Assembly: GCA_944386845.1 (NCBI GenBank)
Contig: CALXCP010000010.1
Coordinates: 1 to 34,891 of the forward strand
Direction: 5' to 3'
Source of the DNA: an uncultured Oscillospiraceae bacterium
Lineage (GTDB): Bacteria; Bacillota; Clostridia; Oscillospirales; Oscillospiraceae
DNA: 34,891 nucleotides
Part shown: piece after piece, positions 6,191-13,400 of the stretch
Numbering within the stretch: the stretch's first letter is position 1
Layout of the letters: every line of letters begins with the position of its first letter
Position numbers and translations under genes: made by a program
Notes under the pieces: model-generated
The model's input: only the letters and a program-made list of their open reading frames with translations
What the model was told of the DNA's origin: nothing
Databases searched by the model: none

Positions 6191-7627
6191 GTGCGCTCCG
6201 TCTATCAGCGGCAGTTCCTGTTCATGGCCAGCATCGTGCTGATCTCCTTCGCCCTGCTGGGCTGCGCCTTCATCGCCCTGTCCTACCGCTACACGGTGCA
6301 GGAGAACCAGTCCACCCTGGCCACCAACGCGGAGTACATCTCCGCCTACACCGGCACCATGCGGCAGCTGGACCCCACCGTCCTCTCCACCACCGCGTTC
6401 CAGCGAAACATCGCCGCCCTGGCCAACGTGTCCGGGCTGTCCATCATCCTGGCGGAGACCGACGGCAAGGTGGTCTACGGCTTTGACGGGGCCACCAACA
6501 CCTTCCTCCAGGGAGACGCCACCCTGCCCTCCTCCATCGTCAGCTCGGTAACGGCGGGGAACTCCTACTCCGGGATGTTCTCCGTCTCCGGCCTGTACGA
6601 GAAGGCCCGGTACGGGGTGGGCTACCCCATCGCCTGGGTGGAGGACGGGCAGACGGGCATCGGCGGCATCGTGCTGGTCTCGTCGGACACCGGCAACCTC
6701 ACCGAGATGTGGCGGGTGCTGGCCCAGATCTTCTTCTTCACCGCCGTGGTGGTGTTCATCCTGGCCTTCATCGCCAGCTCCATCACCTCCGCCCGGCAGG
6801 CCAAGCCCCTCCACGAGATGGCCCAGGCGGTGCACAAATTCGGCCACGGGGAGTTCGACACCCGGCTCACCGGCTATGAGGGCCGGCGGGACGAAATCGG
6901 GGAGCTGGCCGCCGCCTTCAACAGCATGGCCGACTCCCTGTCCCGCTCGGAGGCCCGGCGCAGCGAATTCGTGGCCAATGTCTCCCACGAGCTCAAGACC
7001 CCCATGACCACCATCGCCGGCTTTGCCGACGGCATCCTGGACGGCACCATCCCCCCGGAGCGGGAGCGGGAGTGCCTCCAGGTCATCTCCACCGAGACCC
7101 GGCGGCTGTCCCGGCTGGTGCGACGGATGCTGGACCTGTCCCGGCTGGAGGCCGCCGACCGCTCCGCCGCCCAGGGACAGTTCAACGTCACCGAGGTGAT
7201 GCTCCGGGTGCTGGTGAGTCTGGAGCCCAAGGTCAACTCCCGGCAGCTGGATGTGGACGCCGACCTGCCCGACGACCCGGTGATGGTCTGGGGCGACCCG
7301 GACGGCATCACCCAGGTGTGCTACAACCTGCTGGACAACGCCGTCAAGTTCGCCTCCCCCGGCTCGGTCATCGGCATCAAGGTGGCCGCCTCCGCCGGCA
7401 AGGCTCGGGTGTCGGTGCGCAACCAGGGGGAGACCATCCCGAAGGAGGAGCTGTCCATGCTCTTCGACCGGTTCCACAAGACCGACCGCTCCCGGAGCAT
7501 GGACCGGGACGGGGTTGGGCTGGGTCTCTACATCGTCAAGTCCATCCTGGACGCCCACAAGGAGGACATCACCGTCACCAGTGAGGACGGGGTGACCGAG
7601 TTCACCTTCACCCTGACCCTGGCCTGA
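6191..7627 (+). CDS. Membrane sensor histidine kinase (PhoR-like)
   Basis: A 478-aa sensor kinase, partner of the response regulator. TM1 is at about residues 9-31 (FMASIVLISFALLGCAFIAL) and TM2 at about 174-198 (IFFFTAVVVFILAFIASSI). They enclose an extracytoplasmic sensor domain of about 140 residues. HAMP follows at about 199-252, then the H-box FVANVSHELKTPMTT (phosphorylated His), N-box NLLDNAVKFA, F-box MLFDRFHKTDRS and G-box DGVGLGLYIVKSI. All catalytic motifs are intact. The start is GTG at 6191 with AAAGGAGG about 11 bases upstream. It is separated from its regulator by the duplicated tail and hairpin cluster, an unusual 250-base gap for such a pair. The next gene begins 12 bases after its stop. 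Confidence 0.93.
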   Translation: MRSVYQRQFLFMASIVLISFALLGCAFIALSYRYTVQENQSTLATNAEYISAYTGTMRQLDPTVLSTTAFQRNIAALANVSGLSIILAETDGKVVYGFDGATNTFLQGDATLPSSIVSSVTAGNSYSGMFSVSGLYEKARYGVGYPIAWVEDGQTGIGGIVLVSSDTGNLTEMWRVLAQIFFFTAVVVFILAFIASSITSARQAKPLHEMAQAVHKFGHGEFDTRLTGYEGRRDEIGELAAAFNSMADSLSRSEARRSEFVANVSHELKTPMTTIAGFADGILDGTIPPERERECLQVISTETRRLSRLVRRMLDLSRLEAADRSAAQGQFNVTEVMLRVLVSLEPKVNSRQLDVDADLPDDPVMVWGDPDGITQVCYNLLDNAVKFASPGSVIGIKVAASAGKARVSVRNQGETIPKEELSMLFDRFHKTDRSRSMDRDGVGLGLYIVKSILDAHKEDITVTSEDGVTEFTFTLTLA

Positions 7628-7639
7628 GGAGGAAGCGTT

Positions 7640-8830
7640 TTGCGAGATTATTACCGCCCCCTGCCCCCGCCCGCCGGCGGGGGCGAGGCGTCCCTGCCGG
7701 CCCGGCGGCGCCGCCCCCGGGCCGTGGCTGTCCTGGGCGTCACCGCCGCCCTGCTGGCCCTGGCCGTGGTGGTGCTGGCCGTCCTGCTGCTCACCCGCCC
7801 GCCCCAGGGCTGGACGGGGGAGTGGACCCCCGATCTGCCCCCCGCCCTCCAGACGGAGGAGGGGGAGCCCCCCGCCATCGCCGACGCCCCCCGGGTGGCG
7901 GAGTTCTCCCTGCCCCTGGTCTCCTCCGGGGAGCGGGAGGTCCTCTCCCCCCAGGACAACTACCGCAAGAACATCGACTCCATCGTGGGGGTGTACGCCT
8001 TTGGGGAGAACTTCGGCGGCTTCGGCACCGGGGTCATCCTGACGGAGGACGGCTACATCGTCACCAACGCCCACGTGGTGGAGGACGCCGACGAGGTGTG
8101 GGTGGAGCTCTACGGCGGGGGCGGCCTGCCCTGCACCCTGGCGGGCTTCGACCCGGTCAGCGACCTGGCCGTGCTGAAGGTGGAGCCGGAGAGCCCCCTC
8201 CACCCCGCCGAATTCGGCGTGTCCGAGGAGCTGGAGGTGGGGGACACCGCCCTGGCGCTGGGCAACCCCCTCGGCAGCGAGCTCTGGGGCACCATGACCG
8301 AGGGCATCATCTCGGCCATCAGCCGGGACGTGGCCATGGACGACGGCACCACCATGACCCTCATCCAGACCACCGCCGCCCTGAACTCGGGCAACTCGGG
8401 GGGCGCCCTGCTCAACGACCGGGGGCAGGTGGTGGGCATCACCAACATGAAGCTCATGGCCGACGACAACACCATCGAGGGGCTGGGCTTCGCCATTCCC
8501 TCCACCCTGGTGAAGCAGGCGGCCGACGCCATGGTGTCCACCGGCGTCTTTACCGGGGCGGCCTCCCTCGGCATCACCGCCTTCATCGCCTACGACCCGG
8601 AGGGGGTGCTCGTCCAGACGGTGGACCCCGCCTCCGACGCCTACGCCCAGGGCCTGCGCCCCGGGGACCGGATCACGGCGGTGGACGGCGTCAGCGTCCA
8701 CTCGGTGGACGAGGTCAACGACCTGAAGGCCGGCCTGTCGGTGGGGGACACCCTCACCCTCACCGTGGTGCGGGAGGGGGAGGAGTTCACCGTCACGGTG
8801 GCCCTGGTGGGGGCGTACACCCTCAGCTGA
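7640..8830 (+). CDS. Membrane-anchored HtrA/DegP-type serine protease with PDZ domain
   Basis: A 396-aa S1C-family protease acting outside the membrane on misfolded or regulatory envelope proteins. A basic Pro/Arg-rich cytoplasmic head (1-27) leads to one TM helix (about 28-52, AVAVLGVTAALLALAVVVLAVLLL), then a linker. The trypsin-like domain follows with the triad visible: His in IVTNAHVV, Asp in VSDLAVLKV and Ser in LNSGNSGGAL. A single PDZ domain ends the protein (about 310-390, EGVLVQTVDPASDAYAQGLRPGDRI). The start is TTG at 7640 with AGGAGG 8 bases upstream; the kinase stop is 12 bases before. Co-transcription with the kinase suggests a regulon member or a feedback component, as for CssRS and HtrA in Bacillus. 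Confidence 0.92.
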   Translation: MRDYYRPLPPPAGGGEASLPARRRRPRAVAVLGVTAALLALAVVVLAVLLLTRPPQGWTGEWTPDLPPALQTEEGEPPAIADAPRVAEFSLPLVSSGEREVLSPQDNYRKNIDSIVGVYAFGENFGGFGTGVILTEDGYIVTNAHVVEDADEVWVELYGGGGLPCTLAGFDPVSDLAVLKVEPESPLHPAEFGVSEELEVGDTALALGNPLGSELWGTMTEGIISAISRDVAMDDGTTMTLIQTTAALNSGNSGGALLNDRGQVVGITNMKLMADDNTIEGLGFAIPSTLVKQAADAMVSTGVFTGAASLGITAFIAYDPEGVLVQTVDPASDAYAQGLRPGDRITAVDGVSVHSVDEVNDLKAGLSVGDTLTLTVVREGEEFTVTVALVGAYTLS

Positions 8831-8839
8831 TCTTCGCGC

Positions 8840-8867
8840 GCCCCGGCCCCGGCCGGGGCCGCTTTTT
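8840..8867 (+). terminator. Intrinsic terminator after the HtrA-like gene
   Basis: GCCCCGG (8840-8846) pairs with CCGGGGC (8853-8859), followed by CGCTTTTT. It closes the two-component operon 10 bases after the stop. Confidence 0.75.
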
Positions 8868-8910
8868 GCCCTCTTTGGCATTTTTTAAGGAAACTTTCAT
8901 CTTTTCCCGC

Positions 8911-8939
8911 TTGACCTTCCCCCGGGGGAAGGGTGTAAA
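8911..8939 (+). promoter_or_regulatory. Weak promoter-like element over a palindrome
   Basis: TTGACC (8911-8916), 17 bp, TGTAAA (8934-8939). The spacer contains the palindrome CCTTCCCCCGGGGGAAGG. The -10 is poor and a terminator follows at 8995, so function is doubtful. Confidence 0.25.
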
Positions 8940-8951
8940 AAAGAGGTGCGG

Positions 8952-8973
8952 CCGCAGCGGCAATGTCATTAAG
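8952..8973 (+). repeat. Dispersed repeat copy A
   Basis: CCGCAGCGG followed by CAATGTCATTAAG. A near-identical copy with one substitution and one extra base lies in inverted orientation at 17299-17321. Both copies lie in gene-free DNA beside hairpins. Confidence 0.6.
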
Positions 8974-8994
8974 ATAAAAATCTTGGCGCGTTGC

Positions 8995-9035
8995 AAAAAA
9001 TACCCACCCCATTTCAAATGGGGTGGGTATTTTTT
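8995..9035. terminator. Long bidirectional terminator
   Basis: A perfect 20-bp inverted repeat (8995-9014 with 9016-9035), A6-TACCCACCCC-ATTT and its complement, around a single C. It has a T-run on both strands and insulates the sigma-factor gene from upstream transcription. Within 8831-9246 I see no gene. Confidence 0.75.
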
Positions 9036-9137
9036 GCTGAACAGGGATCCCAATTCCATAGGTAGCCCAACCGCATGACCTACAGGTGGTGAAACTGCTG
9101 AAATACTGTCCAGCGTCTGGCGCGGGCAGAGATCTTC

Positions 9138-9165
9138 TTGCCTTTATCCGCTCCTATGGTATACT
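9138..9165 (+). promoter_or_regulatory. Promoter of the sigma-LRR gene
   Basis: TTGCCT (9138-9143), a 16-bp spacer, TATACT (9160-9165), a sigma-A-type promoter giving a leader of about 75 bases. No ECF-type AAC...CGT promoter is evident. Confidence 0.6.
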
Positions 9166-9246
9166 GAAAAGGCGAGTGAGAGCGAGCAAACAGGGATATG
9201 CCTGTGGAATGTGTCCGAGGAAAGAGCGTAAAGGAGAGAAAAAAGG

Positions 9247-11043
9247 ATGGGATCGACAGAACTGGTGCGAAAAGCCCAAGAGGGCGACCAGGAGGCCATG
9301 AGCGAGCTGTATCAGCAGACCTGCCAGCGGGTCTACGCTTTGGCCCTCCGGCTGACCGGCGACCCGGACCGGGCCATGGACGCGGTGCAGGAGAGCTACC
9401 TCTCCGCCCTGCAGAACCTGGACAAGCTGCAGAAGCCGGAGGCGTTTCTCCATTGGATGTTCCAGATCACGGCCAACTATTGCCGCAAATTCCACAACCG
9501 GGAAAAACGCTATGTCTCCCCGGAGCAGGATGAGGAGGAGAACAGCTATTTCGATTCCATTCCCGACCCTGACGAGAAGATCCTGCCCGAGGCGGCGGCG
9601 GACAGCGGGGAGACCCGACGCCTGGTCCTGGAGCTGGTGGACCGGCTGCCCCCGGAGCAGCGGGAGTGCGTGGTTTTGTACTACTTCTCTGAGTGCTCCG
9701 TGGAGGAGATCGCCCGGCTGCAGAGGTGTGCGGAGAACACGGTGAAGAGCCGGCTGAACTACGCCCGGAAAAAGCTGAAGGAGGGGGTCCTGGCCCTGGA
9801 GGCCCGGGATGGGATCCGGCTGCACTCCTTCGCGCCCATCGGCCTTCTGCTGGCCTGCGTGGGCGGAGAGCTTCCCGCCCCGGCTGCGTTCCTCCATACC
9901 TGGCAGAGCGTGGCGGCGGGCATGGGGACAGCCGGCGCCGCAGCGGCCGGTGCGGCGGCAGCCGCCTCGGCGGGAGAGGCCGCCGGTACAGGGGCGGCGG
10001 CCGCCTCCGGGGGGCACACAGCGGCCGGCGCCGCGGTGAAGGGGGTGGCCGGGGCGCTAAAGATGAAGATCGCCGCCGGCGTGGCCGCCGGGGCGGTGCT
10101 GGTGGGGGGCGCGGGGATCGCCCTGAGCCAGTCCCCCGCCGTCACCTTCGCCGACCCCGCCTTTGAGCAGAACATCCGCGTCCTGCTGGACATACCCTCG
10201 GGCACCATCCGGGAGGACGACCTGGAGGATATCCCATCGCTTTCTATATGCGGCGACGGAATGTCGATTTACTCCTATGAAGCGGGGGAGGGCACCGGGC
10301 CGGTGAGCAGTCTGGAGGACCTGTCGCTGTTTCCCGATCTGTGGCAGGTGATCTATCAGATCTCAGATGATGGCGCGCTGCTGGAGACCCTGCCGGTCAG
10401 CGACACTATCCTATCGATCAGGGTCAATGTGAGTGATGTGGAGGGGCCGGGGATATCGGACCTGTCCTTTTTGGATCAACTGCCCCAGCTGAAAAGGCTG
10501 AGCGCCCACATGGCTCCTGGGGCGGACCTGACTCCGGCGGAACAAAAGACGACCCTGATGAGTTTGGGACTCATCTTGGAGGGGAGTGACACGCTGGACG
10601 TCTCCCAGTTGACCAACCTCCGCCTCTTGGATTTTTGGGGTCCGCAGGATATTGAGATTGCCTTGGAGACCTCCTCTGATCTGCCGGAATTACAGTATCT
10701 GTATCTGCCGGGTGGCTCCCGGCTGGCCTCCTCCTTGGATATCCTGTACCATATGCCGGCCTTGGAGTTTTTGAATTTGAATGCCGCGGCGGACACCGAT
10801 CTGACGCCGCTGGGCCAGCTGGAGCATCTGAGAGCGGCGATACTGGACTACAACGGCCGCCCGATCGATCTGACCCCGCTGACCCAGTGCCCCAATTTGG
10901 AGGTGTGTAGCGCCTATGATATCCCGGAGGGCAGTGTGGTGCCGCCGGAGCTCCCCATGGAGATCGGGAGCCATGAGCGGGCTTGGAACATCTCTGCTGA
11001 GATGCAGGAGGAGATCTTTCAAGAGATCCGCTCCAACAGTTGA
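9247..11043 (+). CDS. Transmembrane ECF-type sigma factor fused to a leucine-rich-repeat ectodomain
   Basis: A 598-aa fusion. Residues about 12-85 are sigma region 2 (ELYQQTCQRVYALALRLTGD; AMDAVQESYLSALQNL; WMFQITANYCRKFHNREKR). Residues about 125-180 are region 4 with its helix-turn-helix (LPPEQRECVVLYYFSECSVE; ENTVKSRLNYARKKLKEG). An Ala/Gly-rich flexible stretch (about 221-270) follows. A predicted membrane helix at about 273-295 (KIAAGVAAGAVLVGGAGIAL) comes next. The rest resembles an internalin-type LRR domain, opening with FADPAFEQNIRVLLDIPSG and carrying repeats such as SQLTNLRLLDFWG and LGQLEHLRAAILD. The sigma part would thus be tethered at the membrane, with the LRR outside. AAAGGAG lies 9 bases before the ATG. 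Codon use becomes less GC-biased in the LRR half, consistent with domain shuffling. Release by proteolysis is an inference. Confidence 0.85.
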   Translation: MGSTELVRKAQEGDQEAMSELYQQTCQRVYALALRLTGDPDRAMDAVQESYLSALQNLDKLQKPEAFLHWMFQITANYCRKFHNREKRYVSPEQDEEENSYFDSIPDPDEKILPEAAADSGETRRLVLELVDRLPPEQRECVVLYYFSECSVEEIARLQRCAENTVKSRLNYARKKLKEGVLALEARDGIRLHSFAPIGLLLACVGGELPAPAAFLHTWQSVAAGMGTAGAAAAGAAAAASAGEAAGTGAAAASGGHTAAGAAVKGVAGALKMKIAAGVAAGAVLVGGAGIALSQSPAVTFADPAFEQNIRVLLDIPSGTIREDDLEDIPSLSICGDGMSIYSYEAGEGTGPVSSLEDLSLFPDLWQVIYQISDDGALLETLPVSDTILSIRVNVSDVEGPGISDLSFLDQLPQLKRLSAHMAPGADLTPAEQKTTLMSLGLILEGSDTLDVSQLTNLRLLDFWGPQDIEIALETSSDLPELQYLYLPGGSRLASSLDILYHMPALEFLNLNAAADTDLTPLGQLEHLRAAILDYNGRPIDLTPLTQCPNLEVCSAYDIPEGSVVPPELPMEIGSHERAWNISAEMQEEIFQEIRSNS

Positions 11044-11074
11044 CTTGTCCGCCCCTAAGCCAACCGAACGAGCC

Positions 11075-11112
11075 GAGGCCCCGCGCAGTCCAGCGCTGCG
11101 CGGGGCCTCTTT
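11075..11112 (+). terminator. Intrinsic terminator after the sigma-LRR gene
   Basis: GAGGCCCCGCGCAG (11075-11088) pairs perfectly with 11096-11109, then TTT. It separates the sigma gene from the next operon unless it is read through. Confidence 0.75.
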
Positions 11113-11413
11113 GCCGCTCTGCCGGGCGGTGGTCTTCCCCCTCAAAAAAATTTTTTCAATTTTTTCAAAAACCTAAAACCTGACCGGGGGCTGGTGAATC
11201 TTACTGGTGTGAGCGGCGGAGCGCTCACCCCCGGCGGCGGGGCGGTGGACACACCCGAAACAGGGGGAGCGGGCTCCGGAGACCGGAGAGGACTCTCAAA
11301 CAGGCTGACCTGCCCCACCCCCGCCGCCGGGCGGTCAAAAAACAGAGGATCATTTCCCGCAGAAAGGGGAGGGCGCATCAGCCGCCCGGAAAAGAAAGAG
11401 GGAGGAAGAAACC
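11113..11413 (+). promoter_or_regulatory. Long structured leader, unassigned
   Basis: About 300 bases with no gene. An AT-rich block (11145-11185, with TTTTTTCAA twice) may hold a promoter, but no clean -35/-10 pair is visible. Downstream are GTGAGC/GCTCAC (about 11208-11227), CTCCGG-AGA-CCGGAG (about 11274-11288), and a long-range pair CCCGGCGGCGGGG (about 11230-11242) with CCCCGCCGCCGGG (about 11320-11332) that would enclose the second hairpin. The shape suggests a structured 5' UTR. I could not match it to a known riboswitch consensus. Confidence 0.35.
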
Positions 11414-12331
11414 ATGTTCGAACTGCTGTCCAACACGACCTTGGAGACCGCCAAGTCTGGTCTGGCGATCCTGGGGGTGATCTTGGCCATACCAGGCGCC
11501 ATCCAGTGCTTTTTTGGCTACCGCGTCTTAAAGCTGTACATCACCGTCATCGGGTTTTTGGCGGGGCTACTGGGCTTTTCCATCATCGGCGCCCTCGCGA
11601 TCGGGTCCCTGGGCCCCGGCCTGCTGGTGGGCCTGCTGGGGGGAGCGCTACTGGCCTTCATCGCCTTTAAGCTACACAAGCTGGCGGTGTGCCTGATCAA
11701 CGGGGCCAACGCCTCTCTGGCCGTGACGGTCCTGGGGTTCGCCAGCGGTGTGGAATACGCGCTACGCTGTCTGGAGCCCGCCGCCATCCAGGAGCATACG
11801 GGCGCCGGCCTGATCGTGGGGCTGGCGATTGGCGTCATCGTGGCCGTGCTCACCGCCTTCCTCTACCGGCCGGTGGTGATCCTCTCCACCTCCCTCCAGG
11901 GCGGCGTGTTCCTGGGCTGCGGGCTGTGCATGATGCTCTTCGCCCTGGATATATTCCCTCTGGTCATCCTGGTGTGCACCCTGCTGGGCGCCATCTTCCA
12001 GTTCTATAACACCCGGGCGGAGGGTCGGGCCGCCAAGGAGGCCCGCCGGCAGGAGCGGCAGTCCTGGAAGCAGGCCCGGAAGGACCCCACCTACCGGGCC
12101 CAGATCAGACAGACCTGGAAGCTGGCCCTTGTGGGGATCGGGGCGGGGGCTCTGGCGCTGGTGGTGTGGAACATCTGGGGCAGATCCGCCATGCTTTTGC
12201 TCGTGCTTCTGCTCGCCCTGGTCAACTGCGTCCAGCTCCGGCGGAGGGACAAGCGGAGGCAGCCCCCCTACATGTCCCAGCCGGCCGCCGGGGAGGACAG
12301 CGCCGCCGGGGAGGCACCGGAGGACCGGTGA
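11414..12331 (+). CDS. TMEM198/DUF4203-like multi-pass membrane protein
   Basis: A 305-aa integral membrane protein with about seven or eight hydrophobic segments, starting AKSGLAILGVILAIPGAIQC and including FLAGLLGFSIIGALAIG, GLLVGLLGGALLAFIAF, LIVGLAIGVIVAVLTAFLY and VFLGCGLCMMLFAL. The glycine-rich, evenly spaced helices and the opening FFGYRVLKLYITVIGFLAGLLG are typical of the DUF4203/TMEM198 domain, whose function in bacteria is not known. A basic cytoplasmic stretch (AEGRAAKEARRQERQSWKQA) precedes two final helices and a polar tail. GGGAGGAAGAAACC precedes the ATG. It is the first gene of a three-gene group with the two lipoproteins. Confidence 0.75.
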   Translation: MFELLSNTTLETAKSGLAILGVILAIPGAIQCFFGYRVLKLYITVIGFLAGLLGFSIIGALAIGSLGPGLLVGLLGGALLAFIAFKLHKLAVCLINGANASLAVTVLGFASGVEYALRCLEPAAIQEHTGAGLIVGLAIGVIVAVLTAFLYRPVVILSTSLQGGVFLGCGLCMMLFALDIFPLVILVCTLLGAIFQFYNTRAEGRAAKEARRQERQSWKQARKDPTYRAQIRQTWKLALVGIGAGALALVVWNIWGRSAMLLLVLLLALVNCVQLRRRDKRRQPPYMSQPAAGEDSAAGEAPEDR

Positions 12332-12388
12332 GGCGGAAAGCCGGTAGACAGATCAGGAGAATTCAGGTATATTTAAGACTGTGAAAAA

Positions 12389-12408
12389 GAGGCAGGCGCC
12401 CCTGCCTC
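12389..12408 (+). promoter_or_regulatory. Hairpin just before the lipoprotein ribosome binding site
   Basis: GAGGCAGG-CGCC-CCTGCCTC lies directly upstream of AGGGAGG at 12411-12417. No T-run follows, so an mRNA-stability or translation-tuning role is likelier than termination. Confidence 0.4.
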
Positions 12409-12425
12409 TGAGGGAGGAAATGAGA

Positions 12426-13349
12426 ATGAAAACAAAGAAAATGCTTCTGGCCCTGTCCCTGGCTTTGTCCGCCGCGCTGCTCCTGTCCGCCTGCGGCGGA
12501 AGCGGCGGAAACCTCGGCTCTTTCGTACAGGACGTGGCCGATGCCGTCGACGAGGAAGAAGATCAAATTCCGTGGTGGTACGTGATAGGCGAAGTAGTTG
12601 TCGATCCGGACGTCCCCTCCGGCTGGTGCGGCGACGACATCACCTGGCGCTGTGAGGACGGCGTCCTCACCCTGGAGGGCAGCGGCCCCATGACGGACTA
12701 CCCGATTCCTCATTCTGAAATCGTCAATGCAGAGGACTATCCCGCGCCCTGGCAGAGAATTGCTGATGAGATCACCACGGTCCTTGTGTCCGAGGGGATT
12801 ACCGCCGTTGGGAAACAGGCCTTTCAGGACCTCCCCTGCCTGACCGACGTATCGCTGCCCAGTACCCTGACAGAGATCGGCTTCAACGCCTTTAGCGACT
12901 GCGTAGGGCTGCAGGAGATCACCATCCCCGAAGGCGTGACCGAGATCAGTTACGAAGCGTTTGACGGCTGCGAACAGCTGCGGGAGGTCACCCTGCCTGA
13001 CAGCGTAACAGTAATCGGCAGCTCTGCGTTTTACGGCTGTAAACAGCTGCAGGAGATCACCCTGCCCGACACCCTGACCGAGATCGACGGCCTTGCGTTT
13101 TACGGCTGCAATCAGCTGCGGCTCACCGTCCCGGCCGGCGTGACGTTCATGGGCTATCAGAGCTTCAGCGGGGAGCGCCTGACGTTCCTGGGGGACGCGC
13201 CCGCGCCGTCCAACGGCGAGTATGACAGCATCATCAATCCCGATGATTATCATGACCGCAAACTTACCATCGTCTACCGCGGCGAGGGCTTTGAACCCTA
13301 TATCGAGGCCTATCGGGACTATCCCAGTATCCAGTGGGTCAAGGGCTGA
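12426..13349 (+). CDS. Lipoprotein with BspA-like leucine-rich repeats
   Basis: A 307-aa surface lipoprotein. The signal peptide MKTKKMLLALSLALSAALLL ends in lipobox LSAC (Cys about 24), followed by a Gly/Ser linker. An all-beta lead-in, WCGDDITWRCEDGVLTLEGSG, precedes LRR_5 repeats of about 23 residues: GITAVGKQAFQDLPCLTDVSL, TLTEIGFNAFSDCVGLQEITI, GVTEISYEAFDGCEQLREVTL, SVTVIGSSAFYGCKQLQEITL and TLTEIDGLAFYGCNQL. Such repeats mediate protein or surface binding in gut bacteria. The start at 12426 is chosen because GGGAGG is 8 bases upstream; the ATG at 12420 is too close. A preceding sigma-LRR protein and this LRR lipoprotein in one locus suggest a shared surface ligand. Confidence 0.85.
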   Translation: MKTKKMLLALSLALSAALLLSACGGSGGNLGSFVQDVADAVDEEEDQIPWWYVIGEVVVDPDVPSGWCGDDITWRCEDGVLTLEGSGPMTDYPIPHSEIVNAEDYPAPWQRIADEITTVLVSEGITAVGKQAFQDLPCLTDVSLPSTLTEIGFNAFSDCVGLQEITIPEGVTEISYEAFDGCEQLREVTLPDSVTVIGSSAFYGCKQLQEITLPDTLTEIDGLAFYGCNQLRLTVPAGVTFMGYQSFSGERLTFLGDAPAPSNGEYDSIINPDDYHDRKLTIVYRGEGFEPYIEAYRDYPSIQWVKG

Positions 13350-13400
13350 GGGCCCGGATAAAACAAGAGAGACAACACAGAGAAAAAGGAGAGAGATACC

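Noticed and set aside
5921-8881. 986-codon minus-strand open frame
   Set aside because: Antisense shadow of the kinase and HtrA genes; no family resemblance and no start signals.
9205-9240. GAGGAAAG motif suggesting an RNase P RNA core
   Set aside because: Only the short motif matches; the rest of the conserved RNase P structure is absent.
9086-9301. 71-codon plus-strand ORF across the sigma-LRR promoter
   Set aside because: It spans the promoter and the start of the real gene, lacks a ribosome binding site and has no recognisable content.
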